The notes under the pieces are model-generated. The model did no database searches and was not told where the DNA came from. It worked only from the letters and a program-made list of their open reading frames with translations. A program made the translations under genes and the position numbers. This document shows, piece after piece, positions 1 through 8,132 of a stretch of DNA of 64,000 nucleotides. The DNA is taken from positions 625,001-689,000 of the forward strand of contig CP119312.1 of assembly GCA_029202405.1 (NCBI GenBank). Reading direction: 5' to 3'. Source of the stretch: Candidatus Devosia phytovorans. Its GTDB lineage: Bacteria > Pseudomonadota > Alphaproteobacteria > Rhizobiales > Devosiaceae. The stretch's first letter is position 1; every line of letters starts with the position of its first letter.

Positions 1-462
1 GCATTCGTCATTGCCGCCAATATCGTTTCCGGCTTCCAGACCAAGCTGATGGGCCATCTCAATGGCTCGACCTGGACGCATCGCATCTCGGCGACGGTGG
101 TCGGCTATCTGTCGTCGCTGATGGGCATTGGTGGCGGATCGTTGACCGTGCCGACGCTGGTGGCCTTCGGCGCGACCATGCATGCGGCCGTAGGCACGTC
201 GGCGGCCATTGGCGTGGCGATCGCCGTCTCGGGAACGCTGGGCTTTATCATTTCAGGTTGGGGCGTTGCCGGCCTGCCGCCTCTGAGCCTGGGCTATATC
301 AATCTTGTGGCCCTGGTGCTGGTAGCGGTGCTCGCCGCGGTGTTTGCGCCGCTCGGCGCGGCGCTGGCGCACAGGATGGATCAGAAGACGCTCAAATATG
401 TGTTTGCCGCCTTCCTCGTCGCGGTCGGGCTCAACATGCTCTGGAAAGTGCTGTTCGGCTGA
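1..462 (+). CDS. TauE/SafE family membrane protein, 3' part
   Basis: The reading frame is open from base 1, so this is the C-terminal 153 residues of a gene that starts outside the window. The visible part has a Gly-rich motif (SLMGIGGGSLTVP, about residues 39-51) and about four hydrophobic helices separated by short loops, as in the second half of sulfite exporter TauE/SafE proteins, where the GIGGG motif repeats in each half. The family moves sulfite, sulfoacetate or other small organic anions across the inner membrane. The substrate cannot be told here. A terminator follows within 20 bases of the stop, so it is the last gene of its unit. Confidence 0.85.
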   Translation, partial: AFVIAANIVSGFQTKLMGHLNGSTWTHRISATVVGYLSSLMGIGGGSLTVPTLVAFGATMHAAVGTSAAIGVAIAVSGTLGFIISGWGVAGLPPLSLGYINLVALVLVAVLAAVFAPLGAALAHRMDQKTLKYVFAAFLVAVGLNMLWKVLFG

Positions 463-478
463 GTGGCGGGTCAAAAGA

Positions 479-511
479 GAAAAGCCCCCGCTTGCGCGAG
501 GGCTTTTCGTT
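479..511 (+). terminator. Rho-independent terminator after TauE gene
   Basis: A 13-bp stem with one mismatch (arms 479-491 and 496-508) closes a four-base loop and ends in CTTTTCGTT. It lies between two convergent genes; A-rich bases before the stem let it work weakly in the other direction too. Confidence 0.75.
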
Positions 512-586
512 CTGGGTTGGCGGGAACGGGTGACTACGGTTTATCCGATCGTTCCCACCGCCCAAGCCCCGTAGGGTTATCGGTGA

Positions 587-1309
587 TCAGTTGGCGCCGG
601 TGGTTTCGAGTTCCCACTTGACGTTGACGTTGATCGAGAAGGTGAGTTCGCCACCTTCGACCGGCACGTCAGCGCTCTGGGCTTCGGCGCGCATCGAGTA
701 CATGGCGACGGGCTGGGGCGAATTAAACCCCTGGCTTTCAGAAATCAGCTCGATCTCATCGAGACGCCCACCGGCAGCCTCGGCGTAAAGCTCGGCTTTG
801 GCGCGGGCGTCGGCGAAAGCGGCCTTGCGGGCATCGTTGTAGAGCTCGGACGGGTCGTTGACGCCAAAGGTAATGCCGTTGACGGTATTCGCGCCGATGG
901 TGACCGACTTGTCGAGAATGGCACCCAGCGTATCGAGCTGGCGCACGGTGACGGTCACGGTGTTGTTGACCTGATAGCCTTCGACCTTGGGCGGCTTGGT
1001 ATAGCCGTTCTCGTCGCGCTCATCGGTATAGACATAGTTGGGATTGACCGAGAAGCCGGAGGTCTGGATGTCGCGGGCTTCGATGCCCGAGGCCTTGAGC
1101 TCGGCAATCAGATCGGCCATGGCGGTAGAATTGGCGTCCAGCGCTTCGCGGGCGGTAGCGCCCTGCGTGGTCACGCCGGAATTGATCTGCGCCATATCGG
1201 GCGCGGCCGTCACTTCACCGCGGCCTTCGATCGAGATGCTGCCGGCAAGGGCAGGCATCGAGAGGCTGGCGAGAAGGGCAAAGGGAACGATGGCAGCGAA
1301 ACGACGCAT
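587..1309 (-). CDS. SIMPL domain (DUF541) periplasmic protein
   Basis: A 240-residue protein with a clear Sec signal peptide (residues about 1-22, ending ALAG) followed by a SIMPL/DUF541 domain. The domain shows the usual opening GRGEVTAAPD, the variable middle with a Tyr-rich insertion (NPNYVYTDERDENGY), and the closing beta-strand region. SIMPL proteins are secreted or periplasmic, and some affect oxidative stress tolerance or outer-membrane integrity; no biochemical activity is assigned. It stands alone, convergent with the upstream TauE gene. The start is set by the signal peptide and by GGAG bases just upstream on the minus strand. Confidence 0.85.
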   Translation of the reverse strand: MRRFAAIVPFALLASLSMPALAGSISIEGRGEVTAAPDMAQINSGVTTQGATAREALDANSTAMADLIAELKASGIEARDIQTSGFSVNPNYVYTDERDENGYTKPPKVEGYQVNNTVTVTVRQLDTLGAILDKSVTIGANTVNGITFGVNDPSELYNDARKAAFADARAKAELYAEAAGGRLDEIELISESQGFNSPQPVAMYSMRAEAQSADVPVEGGELTFSINVNVKWELETTGAN

Positions 1310-1703
1310 CTGGAAACTCCTAAATCAGCGGGGCCTGTTTCCCCGTCTATTGCGTCAGTAATGGGGCGTAGCTGAACTGGAGTTGAACAGGGCTGTGGAC
1401 ATCGGTTCACCTTCAACTCTCGGACAAAAGTATGACTTTTGAGGGTTGCGTTGGCCGCTGCCCGTGCGGTACTCACAGACTGAGTTTTGCGGAATGTTTG
1501 CTACAGAGCTGCCGCACACTCGGTGTCACCCCGGCCTTGAGCCGGGACCCATCCTGAGATGGTTGACTTGCCGCCAGGTTGTTGTGCTCATCACATCGAC
1601 CTTGCGGATGCGGCGCGATCTCGAGATGGGCCCCGGCTCAAGGCCGGGGTGACACCGTGGGTGTGGACATTTCCGAGCATGAACACGGTTTGCGGGGGAC
1701 GGC
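1310..1703. other. Intergenic region holding an inverted dispersed repeat
   Basis: There is no convincing gene in these 394 bases. They separate two divergent genes and hold both promoters, which I cannot place with confidence. The main content is an inverted pair of a palindromic repeat at 1521-1560 and 1619-1657. Confidence 0.6.
1521..1657. repeat. Inverted pair of REP-like element (GGTGTCACCCCGGC type)
   Basis: The arm 1521-1560 (GGTGTCACCCCGGCCTTGAG then CCGGGACCCATCCTGAGAT) recurs inverted at 1619-1657. Each arm also has its own small palindrome (CCCCGGCCTTGAGCCGGG). A third, single copy lies at 59757-59799. Such elements are scattered between genes in many alphaproteobacteria. They could form a large hairpin in RNA. 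Confidence 0.8.
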
Positions 1704-2855
1704 ATGGGCGACAGGCATTATCCAGATGGTCTTCTGCTTGGCCGGGCCCGTGTTCCGGGACATGCCCATCCGCGCGTGGTGACCGTGCGCAACGGTGATC
1801 TCTACGATATCACGGTCAAGAGCTTCGCCACCGTGCGCGACATTGCCGAGAGCGGCAGGGCTGCGGACCATGTGCGCGCGGCGGAGGGCATCAAGCTCGG
1901 GTCGGCCGATGCGATGCTTGCCAATTCCGTCGCCGGGCAGATCGACCTGGCGCTGCCAAGCCTACTGTCGCCGATCGACCTGCAGGCCATCAAGGCGTCG
2001 GGGGTGACCTTCGTCGTTTCCCTGCTCGAACGCGTTATCGAAGAGCAGGCACGGGGCGACAAGTCTCGGGCCGATGCGCTGCGCGGCGAAATCCTTGAGC
2101 TGATCGGCACCGATCTCAGCCAGCTGGTGCCGGGCTCGGATGGCGCTATGAAGGTCAAGGCGGCGCTGATCGAGAAGGGCGTGTGGAGCCAGTATCTCGA
2201 AGTCGGCATCGGGCCGGACGCGGAAATCTTCACCAAGGGCCAGCCCATGAGCTCGGTGGGCTATGGCGCCGAAGTGGGGCTGCATCCTGTGTCGAGCTGG
2301 AACAATCCCGAGCCAGAAGTGGCGCTGCTGGTGACCTCAAAGGGGGAGATCATCGGCGCGACGCTCGGCAATGATGTCAACCTGCGCGATGTGGAAGGCC
2401 GTTCGGCGCTGTTGCTGGGCAAGGCCAAGGACAACAATGCTTCGGCATCGCTCGGGCCGTTCATCCGCCTGTTCGATGGCAGCTTTACGCTCGACACGGT
2501 CAAGCAATCCGAACTGTCGCTGCGCGTCGAGGGCGAGGATGGCTTCGTGCTCGATGGTCATTCCTCGATGAGCCAGATTTCGCGCACGCCAGAATCACTG
2601 GTGGCTGCGACCATCGGCAGCCATCACCAATATCCCGACGGGCTGGTGCTTTACCTCGGCACAATGTTTGCCCCGGTCAAGGACCGCGACGGCGAAGGCA
2701 AAGGCTTTACCCACAAGCTGGGCGATGTGGTCGCGATATCGACATCTGATCTGGGCACCCTATCTAACAGGGTGAACCTCTCCACCAAATGTCCGCCCTG
2801 GACCTATGGCGCCAGCAGCCTGCTGCGTGACCTGGCCAAGGCCGATTTGCTCTAA
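1704..2855 (+). CDS. FAH-family 2-keto-3-deoxy-sugar-acid dehydratase (XylX-like)
   Basis: A 383-residue protein of the fumarylacetoacetate hydrolase superfamily. The length and the C-terminal region (HSSMSQISR near residue 286, SHHQYPDG, LYLGTMFAP, GFTHKLGD, then PPWTYGASSLLR) match the XylX branch, which in Caulobacter dehydrates 2-keto-3-deoxy-D-xylonate to alpha-ketoglutarate semialdehyde. Acidic metal-site residues lie in EPEVALL and GNDVNLRD, near residues 200-225. The next gene, 27 bases on, encodes an aldehyde dehydrogenase that would oxidise that product, so the pair makes up the last two steps of the Weimberg-type pentose pathway. Earlier steps (dehydrogenase, lactonase, XylD) are not in this window. 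An arabinonate or related substrate is equally possible. Confidence 0.75.
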   Translation: MGDRHYPDGLLLGRARVPGHAHPRVVTVRNGDLYDITVKSFATVRDIAESGRAADHVRAAEGIKLGSADAMLANSVAGQIDLALPSLLSPIDLQAIKASGVTFVVSLLERVIEEQARGDKSRADALRGEILELIGTDLSQLVPGSDGAMKVKAALIEKGVWSQYLEVGIGPDAEIFTKGQPMSSVGYGAEVGLHPVSSWNNPEPEVALLVTSKGEIIGATLGNDVNLRDVEGRSALLLGKAKDNNASASLGPFIRLFDGSFTLDTVKQSELSLRVEGEDGFVLDGHSSMSQISRTPESLVAATIGSHHQYPDGLVLYLGTMFAPVKDRDGEGKGFTHKLGDVVAISTSDLGTLSNRVNLSTKCPPWTYGASSLLRDLAKADLL

Positions 2856-2882
2856 CTATCTCCCCTTCTGAAAGGCACTAAA

Positions 2883-4322
2883 ATGGCAGAACTGCACAAA
2901 AACCTCATCAACGGGGAATGGGTCGGCTCGGACGGCGTGGAAAATATCAACCCGTCCAATACCGCCGAAGTAGTGGGCGTCTACGCCCGCGCCACCGCCG
3001 AAGAAACCAAGCAGGCCATTGCCGCGGCCAAGGCGGCTTTCCCGGCCTGGTCGCGTTCGGGCATTCTCGAGCGCCATGCCATTCTCTCCAAGGCCAGCCA
3101 GGAAATCCTCGCCCGCAAGGCCGAGCTGGGCGAGCTGCTGAGCCGCGAAGAGGGCAAGACGCTTCCCGAGGGCATTGGCGAAGTGACCCGCGCCGCGCAG
3201 ATTTTCGACTTTTTCGCTGGTGAAGTGCTGCGCCTAGCTGGCGAAGTGCTGCCGTCGGTGCGTCCCGGCGTCGGCGTCGAAATCACCCGTGAGCCGATCG
3301 GCGTCATCGGCATCATCACGCCGTGGAACTTCCCGATCGCCATCCCGACCTGGAAGATCGCCCCGGCCCTGGCCTATGGCAATACGGTCGTGATCAAGCC
3401 GGCTGACCTGGTCCCCGGCTCGACCTGGGCGATCGTCGACATTCTCGTCCGTGCCGGCCTGCCCAAGGGCGTGCTGAACCTCGTCATGGGCAAGGGTTCG
3501 GTCGTCGGCCAGACCATGCTCGACAGCAAGGACGTCAATGCCGTTTCCTTCACCGGCTCGGTGGGCACCGGCAAGCGCGTCGCTGCCGCCTCGATCGAAG
3601 TCGGCCGCAAGTTCCAGCTCGAAATGGGCGGCAAGAACCCCACCATCGTGCTCGACGACGCCGACCTCAAGGTCGCCGTTGAATCGGTTGCCCAGTCTGC
3701 CTTCTTCTCGACCGGCCAGCGCTGCACGGCGTCTTCGCGCGTTATCGTCACCGCAGGCATCCACGACGCTTTCGTCGAGGCCCTGGCCGAGCGGACGCGT
3801 AACCTGCGCGTCGGCGATGCCCTGGACAAGAATACGGAAATCGGCCCGGTGGTCGATCCGAGCCAGCTCAAGCAGGACACCGACTATATCGAGATCGGCA
3901 AGTCCGAAGGCGCCAAGCTGGTGGCCGGCGGCGAACGCGTCAAGGCTGGCACGGAAGGATATTTCCTGCAGCCGACGCTGTTCACCGAAGCGACCAATGA
4001 GATGCGCATTTCGCGCGAAGAGATCTTTGGCCCCGTGGCTTCGGTCATCCGCGTCAAGGACTATGAAGAAGCGCTCGCCACGGCCAATGACACCGAATTC
4101 GGTCTCTCGGCCGGCATCGTCACCACCTCGCTGAAATACGCTACCCACTTCAAGCGCAACGCGGAAGCGGGCATGGTCATGGTCAACGTTCCGACCGCCG
4201 GCGTCGACTTCCACGTTCCCTTCGGCGGCCGCAAGGGCTCGTCCTACGGCCCGCGCGAGCAGGGCAAGTATGCAGCGGAATTCTTCACGGTGGTGAAGAC
4301 GGCTTATACGGCTGCTGGCTAA
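2883..4322 (+). CDS. Alpha-ketoglutarate semialdehyde dehydrogenase-like ALDH
   Basis: A 479-residue aldehyde dehydrogenase of full length. Visible motifs are PWNFPIAIP (cofactor pocket), FTGSVGTGK (NAD(P) loop), LEMGGKNP with the general-base Glu, and the catalytic Cys281 in TGQRCTASS; EEIFGP lies near residue 380. The best match by family knowledge is the alpha-ketoglutarate semialdehyde dehydrogenase of sugar-acid pathways, giving 2-oxoglutarate for the TCA cycle. The link to the preceding XylX-like gene, with only 27 bases between them, supports this. Other succinate- or glutarate-semialdehyde dehydrogenases look similar, so the exact substrate is inferred. Confidence 0.8.
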   Translation: MAELHKNLINGEWVGSDGVENINPSNTAEVVGVYARATAEETKQAIAAAKAAFPAWSRSGILERHAILSKASQEILARKAELGELLSREEGKTLPEGIGEVTRAAQIFDFFAGEVLRLAGEVLPSVRPGVGVEITREPIGVIGIITPWNFPIAIPTWKIAPALAYGNTVVIKPADLVPGSTWAIVDILVRAGLPKGVLNLVMGKGSVVGQTMLDSKDVNAVSFTGSVGTGKRVAAASIEVGRKFQLEMGGKNPTIVLDDADLKVAVESVAQSAFFSTGQRCTASSRVIVTAGIHDAFVEALAERTRNLRVGDALDKNTEIGPVVDPSQLKQDTDYIEIGKSEGAKLVAGGERVKAGTEGYFLQPTLFTEATNEMRISREEIFGPVASVIRVKDYEEALATANDTEFGLSAGIVTTSLKYATHFKRNAEAGMVMVNVPTAGVDFHVPFGGRKGSSYGPREQGKYAAEFFTVVKTAYTAAG

Positions 4323-4347
4323 AGACCTGCTGGTCCAACAAATTGCG

Positions 4348-4380
4348 AGGCCCCCGGAGCGATCCGGGGGCCTTTCCTTT
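4348..4380 (+). terminator. Rho-independent terminator after ALDH gene
   Basis: A perfect 11-bp GC-rich stem (4348-4358 with 4363-4373), loop GCGA, followed by TTCCTTT. It closes the dehydratase-ALDH unit. Confidence 0.9.
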
Positions 4381-4449
4381 GTAACGCCTGCATTCTCTGG
4401 ATTTCTGAAGCCTGAACGAGTATTCTTCAGGAGCGATGGAGGTCTTGCG

Positions 4450-4686
4450 ATGAACCTGCATGTCCGTGATCCGAGAGCGCTGGAACTGGCGCAAAAGCTG
4501 GCCGAGAAGACCGGCGTGTCGGTCGATGAAGCGGTCGTCAGCGCGCTTGAGGCACAGTTGGAGAAGAGGCCTGAGACGCTCACGGAGGCCGCGCATCGAA
4601 TCTCCGCGGCTTTAAAGGCTGCCGGCAAGCCAGGAGGGCGCGACTGGACCAAAGAAGAGAGGGATCAGATGTGGGGTCACGACTAG
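4450..4686 (+). CDS. vapB: VapB-type antitoxin
   Basis: A 78-residue protein beginning MNLHVRDPRALELAQKLAEK, typical of the Rv0623-like VapB family. The N-terminal ribbon-helix-helix binds the promoter and the C-terminal tail (TKEERDQMWGHD) would occupy the toxin active site. Its end overlaps the start of the PIN toxin gene by 16 bases, the usual arrangement for translationally coupled antitoxin-toxin pairs. The promoter should lie in the 70 bases after the preceding terminator and is probably autoregulated by the complex. Confidence 0.85.
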   Translation: MNLHVRDPRALELAQKLAEKTGVSVDEAVVSALEAQLEKRPETLTEAAHRISAALKAAGKPGGRDWTKEERDQMWGHD

Positions 4687-5078
4687 TGTTCGTTGACTCA
4701 TCGGTTCTTATCGCCATTCTTGCTGAGGAGCCTGACAGAGACCATTTCCTTCGGCAATTGGAAGCGGCTGGCGGCGGCGTGACCAGTCCACTCGTGGTTC
4801 TCGAGACGACCATGCGGCTATCTTCGATACACCAAGCCGAACCAGCGCGAACGGAGGAAGAGGTTCTCAGTCTTCTTGCGGTTGCCCGCATTGTGCAGTT
4901 GCCTATCCTTGAACAGGACGGCTCCGTCGCGATCGAAGCCTTCGGCCGCTATGGCAAGGGGCGTCGTCATCCGGCCCAGCTCAATATGGCTGACTGCATG
5001 GCCTATGCCTGTGCCCGCAATCGGGGGCTGAAACTGCTCTACAAGGGCAATGATTTCGCTGCGACCGACATGGTTTGA
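4671..5078 (+). CDS. vapC: VapC-type PIN-domain toxin ribonuclease
   Basis: A 135-residue PIN-domain protein. The acidic residues expected at the metal site are present: Asp9 (FVDSS), Glu45 (VLET), Asp108 (NMADC) and Asp128 (GNDF). VapC toxins cleave RNA, often initiator tRNA or 23S rRNA, when released from VapB. All catalytic residues and the full length are kept, so the toxin is probably active. The ATG at 4671 lies inside the antitoxin gene; this overlap keeps the two in step. Confidence 0.88.
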   Translation: MGSRLVFVDSSVLIAILAEEPDRDHFLRQLEAAGGGVTSPLVVLETTMRLSSIHQAEPARTEEEVLSLLAVARIVQLPILEQDGSVAIEAFGRYGKGRRHPAQLNMADCMAYACARNRGLKLLYKGNDFAATDMV

Positions 5079-5084
5079 ACCAGT

Positions 5085-5504
5085 TCAGCGCTTCTGCGTC
5101 AGGGCCATTCCCGCGAGGATCAGGACCACACCCAGGGCGCAGGCCCAGAGGGTAAGGGGCGCGCCGCGGAAGAGGTCGAGGGCGACGCCGGAGACCATCT
5201 GGCCGCCGATGACCAGCATGGCCGTGTTGATGGCGCCGATGCGGGCGATGAGCCAGGATCCGGAGGCGACGAAAATAACGCCGACCGGGCCGCCGAGCCA
5301 GGCCCACCAGGGCGTATTGGCGGCGCCGGGCAGGAAGAGATTGCCCAGGATCAACCCGAGACCGGTGAGGAAGACGAAGCCCACGGCGTGGTTGAAGAAG
5401 GAGGCGATCAGCGGGCTGGTGGAAAGGGCGAGGCGGCCGTTGAGCTGGCGGCTGAGGCCGACGAGAATGCCGGCGGCGATGGCATAGGCGATGAAGAGCG
5501 TCAT
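5085..5504 (-). CDS. DUF606 (YdcZ) family small transporter, second of pair
   Basis: A 139-residue, five-helix membrane protein of the DUF606/YdcZ branch of the drug/metabolite transporter superfamily, starting MTLFIAYAIAAGILVGLSRQ. The motif FFNHAVGF is typical of this family. Its start overlaps the stop of the upstream gene by four bases (ATGA), and the two proteins are homologous, so they likely act as a heterodimer with opposite topology. Substrates of this family are largely unknown. The 3' end converges with vapC with six bases between. Confidence 0.8.
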   Translation of the reverse strand: MTLFIAYAIAAGILVGLSRQLNGRLALSTSPLIASFFNHAVGFVFLTGLGLILGNLFLPGAANTPWWAWLGGPVGVIFVASGSWLIARIGAINTAMLVIGGQMVSGVALDLFRGAPLTLWACALGVVLILAGMALTQKR

Positions 5505-5992
5505 GCGACACCGCCGAGGCCAAAGAGGATGATCAGCAGGCTACCGGCGGCGATCAGCGCGACAGCGCCCGCATCGCGCAGGCCGAGCCGGCGTTTTGGC
5601 AGGCCGAAGAGGCCCCATTGATCGGCGGCAAGGCCGAAGACGACCTGGCCGGCAAGGCCCAGCGCCAGCGTGCCGCCCAGCGCGAGGGGTGTGTTGACCG
5701 TGGTCGAGGTCAACATGACGGTCGCAGCGCCCGAGAGGCCACCGAAATAGGCCCAGAGGGGTGCCTTGCCGACGACCGGCGCATTGCTCGTCTTGAGGCG
5801 GGGCCAGAGCAGGGCGAGCAGCAGGATGGCGGCAACGGTGCCAGTACCATGGGCGAGCCAGGAGGCGAACAGCGACCCGCCATGACGGCCAGCCTCGCCA
5901 TTGAGGAAGACCATCATGGTCAGCAGGCTACCGCTGGCGAAGGCGGCGAGCAGATGCAGCGGATTGGGGCGATGGGCATCAGGACCGGACAT
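5501..5992 (-). CDS. DUF606 (YdcZ) family small transporter, first of pair
   Basis: A 163-residue membrane protein with about five hydrophobic helices, again of the DUF606 family (LLTMMVFLNGEAGRHGGSL near the start; GLAGQVVFGLAADQWGLFG late). It comes directly after the AraC regulator gene (18 bases between), and the second DUF606 gene overlaps its end by four bases. All three are probably one minus-strand transcript. The N-terminal 15 or so residues (MSGPDAHRPNPLHL) are polar and precede the first helix. The transported compound is unknown. Confidence 0.8.
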   Translation of the reverse strand: MSGPDAHRPNPLHLLAAFASGSLLTMMVFLNGEAGRHGGSLFASWLAHGTGTVAAILLLALLWPRLKTSNAPVVGKAPLWAYFGGLSGAATVMLTSTTVNTPLALGGTLALGLAGQVVFGLAADQWGLFGLPKRRLGLRDAGAVALIAAGSLLIILFGLGGVA

Positions 5993-6010
5993 GCGGAACC
6001 ACTCGAATCG

Positions 6011-6955
6011 TCAGGAAGACGTGGACACTAGCATGCGTGGTGTCGCGTCCATGCCGCGCCGATACTGCCGGGGCGAGAGGTCGGTAACGCGCTTGAAGGC
6101 GGTGCTGAACGCGGCTTCGGACTGGTAGCCGACCGAGAGCGCTATCTGGCCAATGCCATCGGCGGTGTGGCGCAGCCGGTCGCGGGCCAGCAGCATCCGC
6201 CAGCGGATCAGATAGTCCCCCGCCGACAGGCCGACGACCCTGCGAAACCGCTCGGCAAAGACGGTGCGCGACAGCCCGGCGCGGGCGGCAAGCTCGGCCA
6301 GCGTCCAGCTCCGCGCCGGCTCGGCGTGGAGGGCCGATAGCGCCCGGCCGAGATGGCGATCGGCCAGGGCCTGCAGCCAGCTGACTTCGCCGGGGGCGGC
6401 TCTTTCGAGGTAGAGCCGCAAGATATGCACCAGCATGAGGTGGGCAAGATGTTCGGACAGCAGCGCGCCGCCGGGACGATGCTGGCGCAGTTCGTCGGTC
6501 AGCTGGGTCAGCGACCATTGCAGGACGGAGGCTTCGGGAGAGACGCTGTCGAGCAGCAGAACCGGGGGCAGTGCGGCGAGAAGGGCAGCGCCTTCGCCTT
6601 CAAAGGTGAAGCGCCCACCGATCAGGAACAGATCGCCGCCGCCGTTGAAGTTGGCCACGGGGCCGGTCACGTCGCGATAGAGAATGGCGGCTGGCCGGGG
6701 CGGCAGCGACGGGTCGCTGGCCAGAGTGAAGGGCAGGCCAAGCGTCAACAGGAAGCAGCTTCCCTGACGGAGGTGATGCCAGGTCTCGCTTCCGTCCATG
6801 CGGAGGTAGCACTCTCCATGCATGACGGCGTTGAACTTGATGCCGACATGGCTGGGGAAGCTGAAGCACCAGTCGCCGGCGATGTCGAGGCCGACGCTGA
6901 TGGCGCTGCGCGGGCGCAGCAGGGCGAGGATATCGGAAAGTGGATCTGTGACCAT
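6011..6955 (-). CDS. AraC family regulator with cupin sensor domain
   Basis: A 314-residue regulator. The N-terminal part (DPLSDILALLRPRSAISVGL, then FNAVMHGECYLRMDG) is a Cupin_6-type sensor, and the last about 100 residues are the two helix-turn-helix AraC domain (WTLAELAARAGLSRT, then IGQIALSVGYQSEAAFSTAF). The frame stays open far upstream through the divergent gene, but the family N terminus begins at the ATG at 6955. It is divergent from an SDR oxidoreductase gene, 90 bases away. In this subfamily, regulators next to an SDR commonly activate it. The two DUF606 genes follow on the same strand. Confidence 0.85.
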   Translation of the reverse strand: MVTDPLSDILALLRPRSAISVGLDIAGDWCFSFPSHVGIKFNAVMHGECYLRMDGSETWHHLRQGSCFLLTLGLPFTLASDPSLPPRPAAILYRDVTGPVANFNGGGDLFLIGGRFTFEGEGAALLAALPPVLLLDSVSPEASVLQWSLTQLTDELRQHRPGGALLSEHLAHLMLVHILRLYLERAAPGEVSWLQALADRHLGRALSALHAEPARSWTLAELAARAGLSRTVFAERFRRVVGLSAGDYLIRWRMLLARDRLRHTADGIGQIALSVGYQSEAAFSTAFKRVTDLSPRQYRRGMDATPRMLVSTSS

Positions 6956-7045
6956 TCGGGACGATCGCAAAGGAATGCCGAACGCTAGCACATAGATCGG
7001 CCGGGTGCGAGGGCCTATGTAGGGGGCAGAACGAAAGGATACGTC

Positions 7046-7999
7046 ATGACCACAGCACAGTCTCCCATTCATTCCGGCTTCGGGATGCGCAGCACGGCCA
7101 GCGAGGTGCTGGCGGGTATCGATCTCTCTGGCAAGCTGGCGGTGGTCACGGGCGGCTATTCGGGCATCGGCATCGAGGCGACCCGCGCACTCGCCGGGGC
7201 CGGTGCGGACGTCATCGTCCCGGCGCGCCGGGCGCAAGCGGCGGGATTGGCGCTGGGCGGGATTGCGGGCGTCCGTGTTGCCGAAATGGACCTGGCAGAT
7301 CTCGAGAGCGTGCGCCGCTTTGCCGAGGGCGTGGTGGCGGAAGGCCGGCATGTCGACATGGTGATCGACAGTGCCGGCATCATGGCGACGCCCGAAACCC
7401 GGGTCGGCCCGGGCTGGGAGGCGCAGTTCGCCACCAATCACCTGGGGCATTTCGCGCTGATCAACCGGCTGTGGCCGGTATTGAAAGGCGGGGCGCGCGT
7501 GGTGTCGGTGTCTTCGGGCGGGCATGGCATTTCCGACATTCGCTGGGACGACCTGCAGTTCGCCACGGGCTATGACAAGTGGCAGGCCTATGGGCAGGCC
7601 AAGACCGCCAATGTCCTCTTCGCCGTGGAACTGGACCGCCTCGGCCAGGCGGATGGCGTGCGCGCCTTCGCGCTGCATCCGGGTGGCATCGTGACGCCGC
7701 TGCAGCGCCACATGCCGCGCGAGGAGCAGATGGCACTGGGCTGGGTGGATGCAGAGGGCAAAGGCATCAACCCCGATTTCAAGACGCCGGAACAGGGGGC
7801 ATCGACCATGGTCTGGGCCGCAACATCGCCGCAGCTGGAGGGTCTGGGCGGCGTCTATTGCGAGGATTGCGACATCGCCCCGATTGCCACCGTGCCGGGA
7901 GAGTCCGGGGTACGGGCCTATGCCGTTGACGGGGCGAGCGCGCGGCGGCTGTGGGCGATTTCGGCGGAGCTGACCGGCGTCAACGCGTTCGCCGGCTAG
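7046..7999 (+). CDS. SDR family NAD(P)-dependent oxidoreductase
   Basis: A 317-residue short-chain dehydrogenase. The cofactor motif TGGYSGIG is at residues 35-42, the catalytic Ser is in SVSSGGHG, and Tyr182/Lys186 sit in YGQAKTAN. The longer C-terminal half is typical of the WW-domain oxidoreductase/retinol-dehydrogenase-like SDRs that accept diverse alcohols or ketones. The gene is divergent from an AraC regulator that probably controls it. The substrate is not identifiable. AAGGA lies seven bases before the ATG. Confidence 0.85.
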   Translation: MTTAQSPIHSGFGMRSTASEVLAGIDLSGKLAVVTGGYSGIGIEATRALAGAGADVIVPARRAQAAGLALGGIAGVRVAEMDLADLESVRRFAEGVVAEGRHVDMVIDSAGIMATPETRVGPGWEAQFATNHLGHFALINRLWPVLKGGARVVSVSSGGHGISDIRWDDLQFATGYDKWQAYGQAKTANVLFAVELDRLGQADGVRAFALHPGGIVTPLQRHMPREEQMALGWVDAEGKGINPDFKTPEQGASTMVWAATSPQLEGLGGVYCEDCDIAPIATVPGESGVRAYAVDGASARRLWAISAELTGVNAFAG

Positions 8000-8028
8000 A
8001 TCAGGTCAGACGCCATTTTTCACGGAGA

Positions 8029-8057
8029 GCCGTCGCGAGGCATCGCGGCGGCTTTTC
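8029..8057 (+). terminator. Terminator after SDR gene
   Basis: A ten-bp stem (8029-8038 with 8043-8052) with one G-T pair and loop GGCA, followed by TTTTCG. It lies 30 bases after the SDR stop. Confidence 0.7.
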
Positions 8058-8132
8058 GCGCATTGCTGCACAGGTGGGCTTGCCACTTCGGGTCATCGAG
8101 TCCTAGACAGACCTGGAACGTAAGGAAGTCCG

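Noticed and set aside
4450..5078. A genomic island marked by the VapBC pair
   Set aside because: No integrase, attachment repeat or shift in base composition is visible around it; the pair seems to sit in ordinary chromosomal context.
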